In this document: positions 54,434 to 63,728 of the stretch, piece after piece
Layout: each line of letters begins with the position of its first letter
Numbering within the stretch: the first letter of the stretch is position 1
Notes under the pieces: generated by a model
Database searches by the model: none
Told to the model about the DNA's origin: nothing
The model's input: only the letters and a program-made list of their open reading frames with translations
Program-made: the position numbers and the translations under genes
Origin: Phocaeicola barnesiae DSM 18169 = JCM 13652
Lineage (GTDB): Bacteria; Bacteroidota; Bacteroidia; Bacteroidales; Bacteroidaceae
Assembly: GCF_000374585.1 (NCBI RefSeq)
Contig: NZ_KB894644.1
Coordinates: forward strand, 124,001-188,000
Length of the DNA stretch: 64,000 nt
Direction: 5' to 3'

Positions 54434-55435
54434 TTATGGATTGCATGCTTCTGCAATGCGTTTGACAATTCCAGGTCCTTCGTAAATGAAAGCGGAATAA
54501 ATCTGTACCAGGTGGGCACCGGCTTTCAGCATGGAAGTGGCTTCCAGCGGGGTAAGGATACCTCCGGCTCCGATAATCAACATTTCTTTGGGGGCGTGAG
54601 CCGACAAATATCTGACTACCTCTATGGATTTATGGATGACCGGTAAGCCGCTGATTCCACCGGCACCCGCCTGTTTGATTTCGGTTTCAGCAGAATGGAT
54701 GAGCAGGGAACGGTCCTGAGTAGGTCCGGTAGCGATGAATCCGTCGATGTGATGCCGCCAGGCAAAACTGATGATCTCATCCAACTTGTCGATGGGGACA
54801 TCGGCCGGTAGTTTCAAGAAGACAGGCTTGTGGTATATTTGTTTCTGATGCAGTATGGCAATGAGTACGGCACTCAGAATTTCATCAGATATACTTCCCC
54901 AGTTGATGGTATAATAGTCGGCATATTCGCTGAATGCCTGATAAAGGTCGGCCATTTCGGTTTGGGCCTGTTTCTCATCGTCCGGATGATTGGTGTTGAT
55001 ATTGATTCCCAGAATGTATTTGCCTTTTTGTTTCTGTTGCAGGTTTTTCAGGAAGATGTCTTTTCCCGGATTGTTGAAGCCGGTACGTGAAACCAATGCG
55101 TTATCTTTCGGTAATCGGAAAATGCGGGGTGAGGGATTTCCGGCCACTTTCTCGGGGGTGACTGTACCTACCTCGATGAAACCGAATCCCCAGTCACTCA
55201 GTTCGTCGAAACAGCTTGCTTCCTTGTCGAATCCGGCGGACAGGCCGACACGGTTCTTGAATGTCAGGTTCTCCCATTGGAACGCAGCGGCTTTGGGCTG
55301 ATGGAGTATACGGGTCAGACTTCTAACCGGTGCCAGGTGGCGGTAAAGGTGAAGCAGGGTGATAATCTGGTTGTGGGCTTTTTCCGCATCGATACGGAAC
55401 AGCCAAGGGCGGATAGATTGATACATGTGATGCAA
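54434..55435 (-). CDS. pyrD: Dihydroorotate dehydrogenase (quinone), class 2
   Basis: ~330 residues, the membrane-associated flavoenzyme oxidising dihydroorotate in pyrimidine synthesis. The N-terminal helices (SIRPWLFRIDAEKAHNQIITLL) are the class-2 quinone-binding extension; the core has GLSAGFDKEASCFDELSDWGFGFIEVGTVTP, FNNPG, NINTNH and the phosphate-binding IGAGGILTPLEA. The start is ATG 55435 or more likely 55426 (MYQSIRPW). A -7 box lies at 55455-55462. The gene directly follows the receptor remnant, convergent with it. Confidence 0.94.
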   Translation of the reverse strand: MHHMYQSIRPWLFRIDAEKAHNQIITLLHLYRHLAPVRSLTRILHQPKAAAFQWENLTFKNRVGLSAGFDKEASCFDELSDWGFGFIEVGTVTPEKVAGNPSPRIFRLPKDNALVSRTGFNNPGKDIFLKNLQQKQKGKYILGININTNHPDDEKQAQTEMADLYQAFSEYADYYTINWGSISDEILSAVLIAILHQKQIYHKPVFLKLPADVPIDKLDEIISFAWRHHIDGFIATGPTQDRSLLIHSAETEIKQAGAGGISGLPVIHKSIEVVRYLSAHAPKEMLIIGAGGILTPLEATSMLKAGAHLVQIYSAFIYEGPGIVKRIAEACNP

Positions 55436-55454
55436 TGATTTTGATTCTCTACGG

Positions 55455-55462
55455 CAAAGGTA
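55455..55462 (-). promoter_or_regulatory. -7 element of pyrD
   Basis: Minus-strand TACCTTTG (plus CAAAGGTA). Confidence 0.5.
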
Positions 55463-55556
55463 CGATATCCGGACGAGATTCTGTCATAAAAAAAAGTTAT
55501 CCCTCATTACTTATTAGGAAGAAATCTAGGTATCAGAGATGTATGTCTGAATCTGT

Positions 55557-57104
55557 TCAAGCCACAATCCACTTATCAATGCTCTTTGTCTCTTCACTGA
55601 AGTTTACACCCACCTTGATGACTTTCCTTCCGTCTGCCGCAAAAGGAGCGGCATAGCCTTTCTCTTCAATTTGCCTCATGGCTTCTTCGGCCGTTCCGTC
55701 CAGTTTGAACTCCATGACATAGATGTAGTCGGCGGTTTTCAATACAAGGTCCACCCGTCCCCGTGAGGTACGGTATTCCACCTCGGTATGGAATCCCATC
55801 AGCTTGAAAACGATGTACAGGATGTTCTGGTAATGCACTTCCCGGTAGCGTACCAGTTCGTATGGGGTATCGTCGAAGAAGGTGCGCAGGCGGTTCAGGA
55901 AACCGTCTACATCTCCTTGGCGGACTTCTCCCACGAAACGCTGTATCTCGTAAGGTGACCGGCTGGTACTTACCGAAGCGTAGTGGGGGAGCAGGAAGCG
56001 GAAGAATCCCTGTTCTATTTCACGGTTTGGGAATCCGAGGGTATAGTTCTCGAACTCGGCGTTGTAGTCCTTGATGGTGAGGTAGCCGCTCTGGTAGATG
56101 ACCGGTACAGGGTCGGTGGAAGCCGCGTCGATGGAATCCAGCACAGGGCCGCTGGTGACGATGTGCTCTATCTCTTCCACGTTGTAGTGGTGCAGTTTCA
56201 TGAGTTCCACCAGGTAGGTAGGCGTACCCGTCTCAAACCAGTAGCTTCCTATCTGTCTTTTAGCGAAGGTATTGAGCAAGCTGAAGGGATTGTACATTCC
56301 GGCTGATTTGTAACAGAAATGATAGCCGTCGTAGTTCACTTTCAGCAGTTCGCAGGCATGGGCATAGTCTGTACCGAGCTCATCTGCCAGTGCATGTATG
56401 TCCTCTTCAAAATACTTGTGTAGTTCCGCATCGCTTATGCCGCAAAGTTCCGCATACCGTCTGTCCATGGAAATGTCCATCAGGTTGTTCAGGTCGCTGA
56501 ACACACTTACCTTGCTGAACTTCGTCACTCCGGTGAGCATGGCAAATCGTATGTAGCCGTCGCATGACTTGAGGGCACCATAGAACGCTTTCAGGGTATT
56601 CCGGTATTCGGTCTGTAATTCGGGTTTGGAGATGGTCTGGAGGATGGGCTTGTCGTATTCATCAATCAGGATTACCACATTGCATCCTGTCTTGAGAGCT
56701 GCTCGGCGGATAACTCCTTCAAACCGTGTTGCTACTGAATATTCATCGGGGTTGGAACCGTATTCTTCTTCCCATTGCTTCAAAGTCAGTTCCAGCTTGT
56801 GCTCCAGACTTTCCTCCGTATCATACTTCTCGGTGTTCAGGTCCATGTGCAGTACCGGATGTACAGTCCAGTCCTTCTCCAACTGCTCCATGTCAAGTCC
56901 TTTGAAGAGCTCACGTTTTCCGGTAAAATAAGCCTCAAGGGTAGAAATCGTCAGGCTTTTACCGAACCGTCGGGGGCGGCTCAGAAAATAGTATTGCCCT
57001 GTCTTTACCAACTGATAAAGTAATGCTGTCTTGTCGACATAGATATACCCGTTCTTTCTGATTTTTTCGAAATTCTGTATGCCTACCGGATAGAGTCTGT
57101 TCAT
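55557..57104 (-). CDS. AAA-ATPase-like / PD-(D/E)XK nuclease-like protein, paralogue 2
   Basis: 515 residues, colinear with the protein at 35996-37546 over its whole length, by eye about 60-65% identical in the N-terminal 150 residues (e.g. GQYYFLSRPRRFGKSL, KDWTVHPVLHMDLNTEKYDT). The P-loop RRFGKS, VILIDEYDKPIL and C-terminal DLVLKTADYIYVMEFKLDG are conserved. It is in opposite orientation to paralogue 1, with the variable region between. A -7 box lies at 57136-57143. Confidence 0.85.
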   Translation of the reverse strand: MNRLYPVGIQNFEKIRKNGYIYVDKTALLYQLVKTGQYYFLSRPRRFGKSLTISTLEAYFTGKRELFKGLDMEQLEKDWTVHPVLHMDLNTEKYDTEESLEHKLELTLKQWEEEYGSNPDEYSVATRFEGVIRRAALKTGCNVVILIDEYDKPILQTISKPELQTEYRNTLKAFYGALKSCDGYIRFAMLTGVTKFSKVSVFSDLNNLMDISMDRRYAELCGISDAELHKYFEEDIHALADELGTDYAHACELLKVNYDGYHFCYKSAGMYNPFSLLNTFAKRQIGSYWFETGTPTYLVELMKLHHYNVEEIEHIVTSGPVLDSIDAASTDPVPVIYQSGYLTIKDYNAEFENYTLGFPNREIEQGFFRFLLPHYASVSTSRSPYEIQRFVGEVRQGDVDGFLNRLRTFFDDTPYELVRYREVHYQNILYIVFKLMGFHTEVEYRTSRGRVDLVLKTADYIYVMEFKLDGTAEEAMRQIEEKGYAAPFAADGRKVIKVGVNFSEETKSIDKWIVA

Positions 57105-57135
57105 GGCTGGTTCATTTTATTATGTTTCGCTTAAG

Positions 57136-57143
57136 CAAAGGTA
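57136..57143 (-). promoter_or_regulatory. -7 element of AAA/PD-(D/E)XK paralogue 2
   Basis: Minus-strand TACCTTTG (plus CAAAGGTA), 32 bp upstream of the ATG. Confidence 0.5.
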
Positions 57144-57326
57144 GAATTTATTTGGCGCAATTCCTAATCAGTTAAACATTAAAATAGAGCTCCTTGGTGG
57201 CACTTGCGTATTCTTCCATAGGCGTTGAATGTGATTGGCAACTATGAAACGGAGTCAGGAAGGGTAGTCAGTAAGATGTCAGTGAAATGTCAGGGTCTTT
57301 GGGTGGATGCTTTCGGACGGGTATTG

Positions 57327-57334
57327 TATTTTTG
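57327..57334 (+). promoter_or_regulatory. -7 element before the small ORF and membrane protein
   Basis: TATTTTTG, 24 bp before the small-ORF ATG at 57358. The rest of 57144-57326 shows nothing I can support. Confidence 0.45.
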
Positions 57335-57357
57335 TTGCCGGACAAGCACTGTAAGTC

Positions 57358-57453
57358 ATGAAGAAAACGAATGTAGAATCTTTGAATCGGGAGATAAGCT
57401 GGAGCTTTCCTGAGGAATGCAGGATGAAAGGAGTGACCGATGCTTCAAGGTAG
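57358..57453 (+). CDS. Small upstream ORF (31 aa), overlapping the next gene
   Basis: ATG 57358 to TAG 57451-57453 encodes MKKTNVESLNREISWSFPEE and 11 further residues. It begins about 17 nt after the expected transcript start and overlaps the start of the next gene by 14 nt in another frame. Its last codons include the AAAGGAG ribosome-binding site of the next ATG (57440). This is the layout of a translationally coupled small cistron. Peptide not recognised. Confidence 0.4.
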   Translation: MKKTNVESLNREISWSFPEECRMKGVTDASR

Positions 57454-58123
57454 AAATGGCAACAGACATAGCATCGGTATGCGGCGGTTTATCTTCCTTT
57501 TTTTAGGAAGTATTGTGCTGGTCGCTTTCTTTATTTCACAGCATGAAGAGACGGAAACACCATTGCCGGTGAAGCTGGAGAAGGCCATGAATGTTACGAG
57601 CATGAATGTCTATCGAAACGAATTTTATGGCTATACGGTGTATTATCCTTCCTTTTTTGAGCAGGTACCCGATTCGCTCATAAATGAAACGGGATGTTGT
57701 CAGTTCCGTTTCTGGAATAAGGAAGAAATCGTACAGACGGCTTTCGTACTCTTGAATTCAGACAACCTTACGTTACGCCAGGGAATGGAGCGTTTTGCCC
57801 GGGAACTTTATGCTGATGACTGGCGTTATGGCAATGACTATTTTATCCTTTCTGGTCCGCTTTATATAGCAGGTCAGGCCATCAGGGGGCATCGTTTTCA
57901 TGCCAAATACGTACAACGGCAGAAGCTTTGGTTTGTGCAGTATCTGACTTATCCGGAAAATTGTTCCCAGGCCGTTGCACGGCTTATCCGGTTGATAGAT
58001 GGCTGGCAGGTATGGGAGAATGGAAAGGACGATATTCCTGAACCTCCTGTCCGGCGGTCTAGGCAGACGACCGGTAAGAAAAGGTCGGAACCGGTTTCAC
58101 CCTGGATGCTGTTATCCAACTGA
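57440..58123 (+). CDS. Membrane-anchored hypothetical protein (227 aa)
   Basis: One N-terminal transmembrane segment (FIFLFLGSIVLVAFFISQ) then a ~190-residue soluble part with MNVYRNEFYGYTVYYPSFF and AGQAIRGHRFHAKYVQRQKLWFVQYLTYP. The strand pattern resembles PsbP/DUF1795-like folds (YGYTVYYPSFF is a typical opening), which is a weak resemblance. Start ATG 57440 follows AAAGGAGTGACCG at good spacing; 57479 is an alternative. A Pro/Arg-rich tail closes it. No function assigned. Confidence 0.65.
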   Translation: MLQGRNGNRHSIGMRRFIFLFLGSIVLVAFFISQHEETETPLPVKLEKAMNVTSMNVYRNEFYGYTVYYPSFFEQVPDSLINETGCCQFRFWNKEEIVQTAFVLLNSDNLTLRQGMERFARELYADDWRYGNDYFILSGPLYIAGQAIRGHRFHAKYVQRQKLWFVQYLTYPENCSQAVARLIRLIDGWQVWENGKDDIPEPPVRRSRQTTGKKRSEPVSPWMLLSN

Positions 58124-58191
58124 GTTCATCTGTACGGTTGGGTTTCTATGTTGTATACCGGATGATTGGACCGAAGCTGGCTGGTCAGGGA

Positions 58192-58827
58192 TTATTTCAG
58201 AATTACTACCTCTTTGCCCTCCATACTGATTTTTCCTTCCGCTATCAGTTCCGCCAGTGTACGTGCCAATGAAGGACGGGCTACCCCCAGGATGAAGGCT
58301 ACTTCCTGCTGGTTGCGGATACGTTTGTGGATTTGCAGATAGTTCAGCAGCCGTGATTTCAGGCTTTGCAGGGCAAATTCGTTCAGCTTCTTGCTCAGGA
58401 ACTGGCTCCGGTCCGATATTTCACGCAGGAAGTTCTGCATCACTACCGGGTATTGGTGCATGAACTGCAGGAAGCGGTTCTTGTCCATCAGGAAAACCTC
58501 GCAAGGTTCTAAAGTCTCGATATGTACCGGAAAGCGGTTTTCGGCGGCATAAATAAATGCCGGTGCCAAGACTTCGGGCGCTTTCATGATTTCGATGGTA
58601 AGCAGTTTGCCTTCTGCGCTTTCCATCTGGGCGCGTACTGTTCCGCTGCATAAGATATAGAGGGAACGACAGGTGTCTCCCTGGCGGGCGATGAAGGTAT
58701 CCGTCGGGTATCGGCGTACACTGTTGGGGGCTTCGGCCAGCAGTTGGCGGGCGGCTTCTTCGCTACATCCTTCAAATATCGGCAATCGGGTCAGGGTTCT
58801 TGCATCCATAGGCTTCTTTTTTAACAA
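58192..58827 (-). CDS. Crp/Fnr-family transcription regulator (probable HcpR-like)
   Basis: ~205-211 residues: cyclic-nucleotide-binding-type N-terminal domain (FIARQGDTCRSLYILCSGTVRAQM), a long dimer helix, and a C-terminal winged HTH (RIRNQQEVAFILGVARPSLARTLAELIAEGKI). It lacks an Fnr-type N-terminal Cys cluster. It is divergent from hcp, and a perfect 20-bp palindrome sits between them. By neighbourhood it should control hcp in response to nitrosative stress, like HcpR of other anaerobes (inference). Start may be 58827 or 58809. Confidence 0.87.
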   Translation of the reverse strand: MLKKKPMDARTLTRLPIFEGCSEEAARQLLAEAPNSVRRYPTDTFIARQGDTCRSLYILCSGTVRAQMESAEGKLLTIEIMKAPEVLAPAFIYAAENRFPVHIETLEPCEVFLMDKNRFLQFMHQYPVVMQNFLREISDRSQFLSKKLNEFALQSLKSRLLNYLQIHKRIRNQQEVAFILGVARPSLARTLAELIAEGKISMEGKEVVILK

Positions 58828-58839
58828 TCATTCAGAATC

Positions 58840-58859
58840 TCTGTCACATGGGTGACAGA
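58840..58859. promoter_or_regulatory. Crp/Fnr-type operator between the regulator and hcp
   Basis: TCTGTCAC-ATGG-GTGACAGA is a perfect 8-4-8 inverted repeat. A -7-like CATCTTTG lies at 58879-58886, so the palindrome centre would be about 43 bp upstream of the hcp transcript start, the position used by activating Crp-type regulators. Confidence 0.72.
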
Positions 58860-58923
58860 ATAGGGGAGCGGTTTTCTCCATCTTTGCACAAAGAAAATAG
58901 AAATCATTTTAAAATTCAACGAA

Positions 58924-60582
58924 ATGGAAGGAAATATGTTTTGTTATCAATGTCAGGAAGCCGCCAAGGGAGTGGGATGTGTTCTGAAAGGTGTTTGTGG
59001 AAAGAATGCGTCTACAGCGTGCTCCATGGACCTGTTACTCTTTGTGGTTCGGGGTGTCTCGGTTGCCGCCACAGCATTGCGGAGACAGTCGGTAGACTTT
59101 GACCGGAATCGTGTGGATGTGTTTGTGACAGATGCGTTGTTCTGTACCATCACCAATGCGAACTTTGATGAGGAGAGCATTCTCCGTCGGGTAGAAGCCG
59201 GACTGGAGTTGCGGAATGAACTGGTGGCGCTGGCTGTCCAGGCAGGTATGGCATTGCCGCAGGTAGACGAACTGACGTGGAATGGTAGCCGTACTGATTT
59301 TTCCGATAAGGCGAAAACAGTGGGTGTCTTGCGGGAGCCGAATGTCGATGTGCGTTCGCTGAATGAACTGCTGGTGTACGGACTGAAAGGAATGGCGGCT
59401 TATCACGAACACGCTATGCGTTTGGGGCATTCCGACGAGTCGATACATACGTTCATGCAGGAAGCGCTGGCCCGCATCACGGCCGATTCGTTGTCGGCCG
59501 ATGAACTGGTTGCTTTGGTGCTCCGTACCGGTGAGGTTGGGGTACAGACCATGGCTTTGCTGGACGCAGCCAATACGGGGCGTTACGGTCATCCGGAAAT
59601 GACACGGGTAAATATCGGTGTAGGAAAACGGCCGGGTATCTTGATTAGCGGTCACGACCTGCGTGACCTGGAAGACTTGTTGGAACAGACAGAAGGTACC
59701 GGCATCGATGTCTATACGCACAGCGAGATGCTGCCGGCACATTATTACCCGGCTTTCAAGAAATACAAGCATTTTGTAGGGAACTATGGGAATGCCTGGT
59801 GGAAGCAGCGTGAAGAGTTTGCCGCATTCAACGGACCGATTGTCTTCACTACCAACTGTATTGTGCCGCCCTTGGAGAATGCTGCTTATAAGGAACGTAT
59901 GTTTACCGGTAATTCAACCGGTTATCCGGGATGTCGTCACCTGGAAACAGATGCCAACGGACGCAAGGACTTCTCGGAGGTGATAGCACTGGCACATCAG
60001 TGTGAGCCCCCCACAGAACTGGAAACCGGTGAACTGATAGGTGGATTTGCGCACAATCAGGTGCTTCAATTGGCCGATGCGGTAGTCGGTGCGGTGAAAA
60101 GTGGAGCTATCCGTAAGTTTATCGTCATGGCTGGTTGTGACGGACGGATGAAAAGCCGTGATTACTATACTGAATTTGCCAAGGCGTTGCCACAGGATAC
60201 GGTTATTCTGACAGCAGGTTGTGCCAAATACAAATACAACAAGTTGCCTTTGGGTGATATCAACGGTATCCCCCGGGTGTTGGATGCCGGACAGTGTAAT
60301 GACAGTTACTCGTTGGCACTCATAGCCTTGAAGCTGAAGGAAGTGTTCGGCTTGAATGATATCAATGAGTTGCCTATCGTATACAACATTGCCTGGTATG
60401 AGCAGAAAGCAGTGATTGTACTGTTGGCTTTACTGAGTCTGGGGGTGAAGCAGATTCACCTGGGACCTACTTTGCCTGCTTTCCTTTCGCCGGGTGTTGT
60501 CAAGGTACTGGTCGAGAATTTCGGTATCGGTGGTATTACTTCGGCGGACGAAGACCTGGAAAAGTTCGGCCTGAAAGGTTGA
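58924..60582 (+). CDS. hcp: Hydroxylamine reductase / hybrid-cluster protein
   Basis: 552 residues. The N-terminal [14 protein letters not shown]...GVCG gives the C-x2-C-x8-C-x5-C cluster motif of class I Hcp; the hybrid-cluster ligands follow ([35 protein letters not shown]). It reduces hydroxylamine or acts as an NO reductase and protects against nitrosative stress. Start ATG 58924; 58936 (MFCYQCQ) is also possible. It is divergent from its probable regulator. Confidence 0.95.
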   Translation: MEGNMFCYQCQEAAKGVGCVLKGVCGKNASTACSMDLLLFVVRGVSVAATALRRQSVDFDRNRVDVFVTDALFCTITNANFDEESILRRVEAGLELRNELVALAVQAGMALPQVDELTWNGSRTDFSDKAKTVGVLREPNVDVRSLNELLVYGLKGMAAYHEHAMRLGHSDESIHTFMQEALARITADSLSADELVALVLRTGEVGVQTMALLDAANTGRYGHPEMTRVNIGVGKRPGILISGHDLRDLEDLLEQTEGTGIDVYTHSEMLPAHYYPAFKKYKHFVGNYGNAWWKQREEFAAFNGPIVFTTNCIVPPLENAAYKERMFTGNSTGYPGCRHLETDANGRKDFSEVIALAHQCEPPTELETGELIGGFAHNQVLQLADAVVGAVKSGAIRKFIVMAGCDGRMKSRDYYTEFAKALPQDTVILTAGCAKYKYNKLPLGDINGIPRVLDAGQCNDSYSLALIALKLKEVFGLNDINELPIVYNIAWYEQKAVIVLLALLSLGVKQIHLGPTLPAFLSPGVVKVLVENFGIGGITSADEDLEKFGLKG

Positions 60583-60719
60583 TAGCTTCAGAAAAGTCGG
60601 AATTTATTGCACATTTTTCGGAATTGTGTATACTTTTTTAAAATAAATAATCTTTTTGTGCGGAATTTTACTTAAATTTGTCTCGATATAAAGCATTTCG
60701 TTTATTTTAAGAGATAGAT

Positions 60720-61184
60720 ATGAGTAAAGTTATCATCAACTCGTACGAAGAGTTTGAAAAGCTAGTAGGCCAGCAAATCGGCATTTCTGATTGGTTGGAG
60801 ATTCCGCAGGAACGCATCAACCTGTTTGCGGATGCAACTCTCGACCATCAGTGGATTCATGTGGATACGGAACGTGCCAAAGTAGAAAGTCCGTTCAAGA
60901 GTACCATTGTACACGGTTATCTTACCCTGTCACTTCTTCCTTACCTTTGGAATCAGATCATTGAAGTGAATAACCTGAAGATGATGGTGAACTACGGGAT
61001 GGATAAGATGAAGTTCGGTCAGGCCGTCTTGTCGGGACAGAGCGTTCGTCTGACAGCCGATTTGCATTCGTTGGTCAACTTGCGTGGTGTAGCTAAAGCT
61101 GAAATCAAGTTCTCGATTGAAATCAAGGACCAGAAGAAAAAGGCTTTGGAAGGTATCGCTACATTCCTGTATTATTTCAATTGA
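60720..61184 (+). CDS. MaoC-like (R)-specific enoyl-CoA hydratase family protein
   Basis: 154 residues of a single hotdog fold. Residues DWLEIPQERINLFADATLDHQWIHVDTERAK and SPFKSTIVHGYLTLSLLP hold the MaoC catalytic Asp/His pair. Family members hydrate enoyl-CoA or act in fatty-acid and polyhydroxyalkanoate metabolism. The gene stands alone with a terminator at 61220-61246. Confidence 0.88.
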   Translation: MSKVIINSYEEFEKLVGQQIGISDWLEIPQERINLFADATLDHQWIHVDTERAKVESPFKSTIVHGYLTLSLLPYLWNQIIEVNNLKMMVNYGMDKMKFGQAVLSGQSVRLTADLHSLVNLRGVAKAEIKFSIEIKDQKKKALEGIATFLYYFN

Positions 61185-61219
61185 TTAAGCCTGCCCGGTT
61201 TGGGCTCCGGATAAAGAAT

Positions 61220-61246
61220 AAAGCGTCTCTTGTGAGGCGCTTTATT
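61220..61246 (+). terminator. Terminator after the MaoC-like gene
   Basis: AAAGCGTCTC (61220-61229) pairs with GAGGCGCTTT (61234-61243; one G-T), 4-nt loop, followed by ATTTG. Confidence 0.75.
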
Positions 61247-61295
61247 TGTTTGTCTATGGTGAGAATGGAGCTTGTTTGAAACGAGTGCGGGATAA

Positions 61296-61856
61296 CTAGA
61301 ATTTCAGGGAAGCGTAGATTCCGCAGTGCCCGTCGCCGGCTATCGGGCTCAGGGTAAGGTCGTGTTTACGGGCGAAGGGACGGGTGAAGATGTATGAGCT
61401 GGCTGTACCGATAAGGGCACCGGTAGCTACATCTATCCAGTCGTGCTTTTTACCGTACACCCGGCTCCAGCCGACATACGTAGAGACTACATAAGCCGGA
61501 ATTCCCCATTTCCATCCGTAACGTCGCTGGATGAAGGCGGCGGCAGTGAATGATACCGAGGTATGCATCGAAGGGAAAGAGTGGAAATCACTGTGGTCTG
61601 GCCGTTCCTTTTTGACCAGGTACTTCAACGCAAAAGTGACACCCAGCGTAGTCGCGCCGGAAAAGACCCCTTGTTTAAGACCTTCCCAGTCTTTTTCTAT
61701 TAAAATGGCTGTTAGCCCGGCTACAGGCAGCAGGACAGCACCTACATCGCCCGAAGTGCGGACCGCTTTCCGACTACCGGATACTTGCAGTTCCTGACCG
61801 TAGACTGCGGAGCAGCAGCAACTGAAGATGATTAGCGACAATAACAGTTTCTTCAT
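61296..61856 (-). CDS. PAP2-family phosphatase
   Basis: 186 residues with a signal peptide (LLLSLIIFSCCCSAVYGQ) and the acid-phosphatase motifs K-x6-RP (KYLVKKERPD), PSMH (SFPSMHTSVS) and SR-x5-H-x3-D (WSRVYGKKHDWIDV). It dephosphorylates lipid phosphates such as undecaprenyl-PP or phosphatidylglycerol-P. It follows diacylglycerol kinase by 9 bp, both lipid-phosphate enzymes. Confidence 0.9.
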   Translation of the reverse strand: MKKLLLSLIIFSCCCSAVYGQELQVSGSRKAVRTSGDVGAVLLPVAGLTAILIEKDWEGLKQGVFSGATTLGVTFALKYLVKKERPDHSDFHSFPSMHTSVSFTAAAFIQRRYGWKWGIPAYVVSTYVGWSRVYGKKHDWIDVATGALIGTASSYIFTRPFARKHDLTLSPIAGDGHCGIYASLKF

Positions 61857-61865
61857 GTGGTAAGT

Positions 61866-62246
61866 TTATAGTGAAACCGGGAACAGTTTCGGTACAAAGA
61901 TAATAAGTCCTACTACGGCCGCAGCGATGGCCAGTAGTAAGACAGCTCCTGAAGCCAGGTCTTTGGCCCGCTTAATGGCTTCGTCGTACGATTCATTCAC
62001 ACGGTCGGCCAGGGCTTCGATGGCAGAATTGAAGGCTTCGGCAGCCAGTACACTGCCGATGGCAAAAGTGACCGCTATCCATTCGGTGGCTGAAAGTCCG
62101 GTCAGACAACCGGCTACGATGACGCAAACCGCGGCGAAGGTATGAATCCAGGCATTGTGTTCGTAGCGTATAAGCAGTCCGATGCCGTGCCATGCATAGC
62201 GGAAACTCTTCAGACGTTTTTTCAAGGTGAAACCACTGTTCTTCAT
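61866..62246 (-). CDS. dgkA: Diacylglycerol kinase / undecaprenol kinase family
   Basis: 126 residues, three hydrophobic helices and the signatures EAFNSAIEALAD and KRAKDLASGAVLLLAI of the DgkA/UdpK family. It phosphorylates diacylglycerol or undecaprenol in the inner membrane. It lies in a minus-strand set with exonuclease III (16 bp upstream) and PAP2 phosphatase. Confidence 0.92.
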   Translation of the reverse strand: MKNSGFTLKKRLKSFRYAWHGIGLLIRYEHNAWIHTFAAVCVIVAGCLTGLSATEWIAVTFAIGSVLAAEAFNSAIEALADRVNESYDEAIKRAKDLASGAVLLLAIAAAVVGLIIFVPKLFPVSL

Positions 62247-62262
62247 CGGATAGGAGGGAGGT

Positions 62263-63018
62263 TTAGAAATGAACCGTAACTTCTACCGGACAATGGTCGG
62301 AACCGAAGATTTCTGTGTGGATGCGTGCACCTTCCAGTTGAGGCTTCAGGCGTTCGGAAGCCAGAAAGTAATCGATACGCCATCCGGCATTCTTCTCGCG
62401 GGCCTTGAAGCGGTATGACCACCAGGAATAAATGCCTTCCTGGGTTGGATAGAAATGGCGGAAGGTGTCTACGAAGCCGGCATCCAGCAGTTGTTGGAAT
62501 TTTCCGCGTTCCTGGTCGGTGAAGCCGGCATTCATCCGGTTGGTCTTCGGGTTCTTCAGGTCAATTTCCTGATGGGCTACGTTCAAGTCGCCGCATACCA
62601 GTACTGGCTTTTTCCGGTCCAGTTCCTGCAGGTAGTTGCGGAAATCATCGTCCCAGGTCATGCGGTAGTCCAGGCGTTTCAGGCCGTCCTGTGAGTTGGG
62701 GGTATAAACGGTTACCAGATAGAACTGTTCCATTTCCAGGGTGATGACACGTCCTTCGTGGTCGTGTTCATCGATTCCCAGACCGTAGCTTACAGATAGC
62801 GGTTGGTGACGTGTGAAGATGGCGGTTCCGGAATATCCTTTCTTTTCGGCATAATTCCAGTAGGATGAGTAGCCGTCGAACGCTAAATCCAGTTGGCCTT
62901 CCTGCATCTTAGTTTCCTGCAGGCAGAAAAAATCAGCATCGAGTGACAGAAAAGCGTCGCGGAAGCCTTTGTCGCAGCAGGCGCGCAGTCCGTTCACGTT
63001 CCAAGATATCAGTTTCAT
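62263..63018 (-). CDS. xth: Exodeoxyribonuclease III (AP endonuclease)
   Basis: 251 residues with the full EEP-nuclease set: [45 protein letters not shown] and SDHCPVEV. It repairs abasic sites. First soluble gene of the minus-strand group; 26 bp separate it from the upstream outer-membrane gene. Confidence 0.95.
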   Translation of the reverse strand: MKLISWNVNGLRACCDKGFRDAFLSLDADFFCLQETKMQEGQLDLAFDGYSSYWNYAEKKGYSGTAIFTRHQPLSVSYGLGIDEHDHEGRVITLEMEQFYLVTVYTPNSQDGLKRLDYRMTWDDDFRNYLQELDRKKPVLVCGDLNVAHQEIDLKNPKTNRMNAGFTDQERGKFQQLLDAGFVDTFRHFYPTQEGIYSWWSYRFKAREKNAGWRIDYFLASERLKPQLEGARIHTEIFGSDHCPVEVTVHF

Positions 63019-63044
63019 GTACTATAATTTGTTTTAAGTGGATG

Positions 63045-63728
63045 TTATTTTTTCAAGTCGAACAGGTAGGTCACACGTCCTGCGATGTAAGAGTGTCCGG
63101 AACGTTCGAAATAATCTTTCTTCGAGTTGTTGTAAAAATCGCTCAATCCGTAATAATAACGGGCTTCTATCAGGAAGTGTCCGATACCAGTCCGGATTTC
63201 TACACCTCCTCCGCCTACGATACCATAGTCGAGTTTCCGGTCGGCCATCTTCCCATATTGTTCACCGGTGCGTTCGGAGGCCCAGTTGAAAGTCTCTTTC
63301 TCGTTGAGCAGATAGCCGAACTGTGGTCCCAGGTTGACTATGAATCGCAGTCCGTTTCCTTCATCTTTGCCAAAGGCCAGGTGGGCAAGAATCGGAAGTT
63401 CCAGGTAGTTCATGGCACGGTGATAGGTATCTCCCGTTTCATCTTCGTATACTTCTTTCCATCCACGCTGGGAATAGTTCAGCTCCATCTGAATGCCACA
63501 AATCATGCTGAAATATTTTTCAGAGATATAGCGTGCTGTCAATCCGAAGGACGGGCCTATCTGTTTCCCCTCTCTGATGCGGGGCATGAAACTCACAGAA
63601 CTGATGTTGACTCCACCATTCACGCCGATGGAAAAATTGTGGCGCTCATCCTGTAACTGAGCCATGACAGGTTGTACTGCCAGGCAAAGAAACAGTGTCA
63701 ATCCTAAAAGGAGGTATTTTTTCATCAT
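63045..63728 (-). CDS. Outer-membrane beta-barrel protein, PorT/OmpW-like
   Basis: 227 residues: a signal peptide (KKYLLLGLTLFLCLAVQPVMAQ) and an eight-strand-like pattern including FSIGVNGGVNISSVSF, YFSMICGIQMELNYSQRGW and EARYYYGLSDFYNNSK. It fits the Bacteroidetes porin-family/PorT-like barrels of unknown substrate. It overlaps the upstream gene by 4 bp (ATGA on the minus strand), so the two are coupled. Start 63728 or 63725. Confidence 0.82.
   Translation of the reverse strand: MMKKYLLLGLTLFLCLAVQPVMAQLQDERHNFSIGVNGGVNISSVSFMPRIREGKQIGPSFGLTARYISEKYFSMICGIQMELNYSQRGWKEVYEDETGDTYHRAMNYLELPILAHLAFGKDEGNGLRFIVNLGPQFGYLLNEKETFNWASERTGEQYGKMADRKLDYGIVGGGGVEIRTGIGHFLIEARYYYGLSDFYNNSKKDYFERSGHSYIAGRVTYLFDLKK

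Noticed and set aside
57225-57413. 62-codon ORF upstream of the membrane-protein gene
   Set aside because: It begins before the predicted promoter at 57327 and has no recognisable composition or signal.
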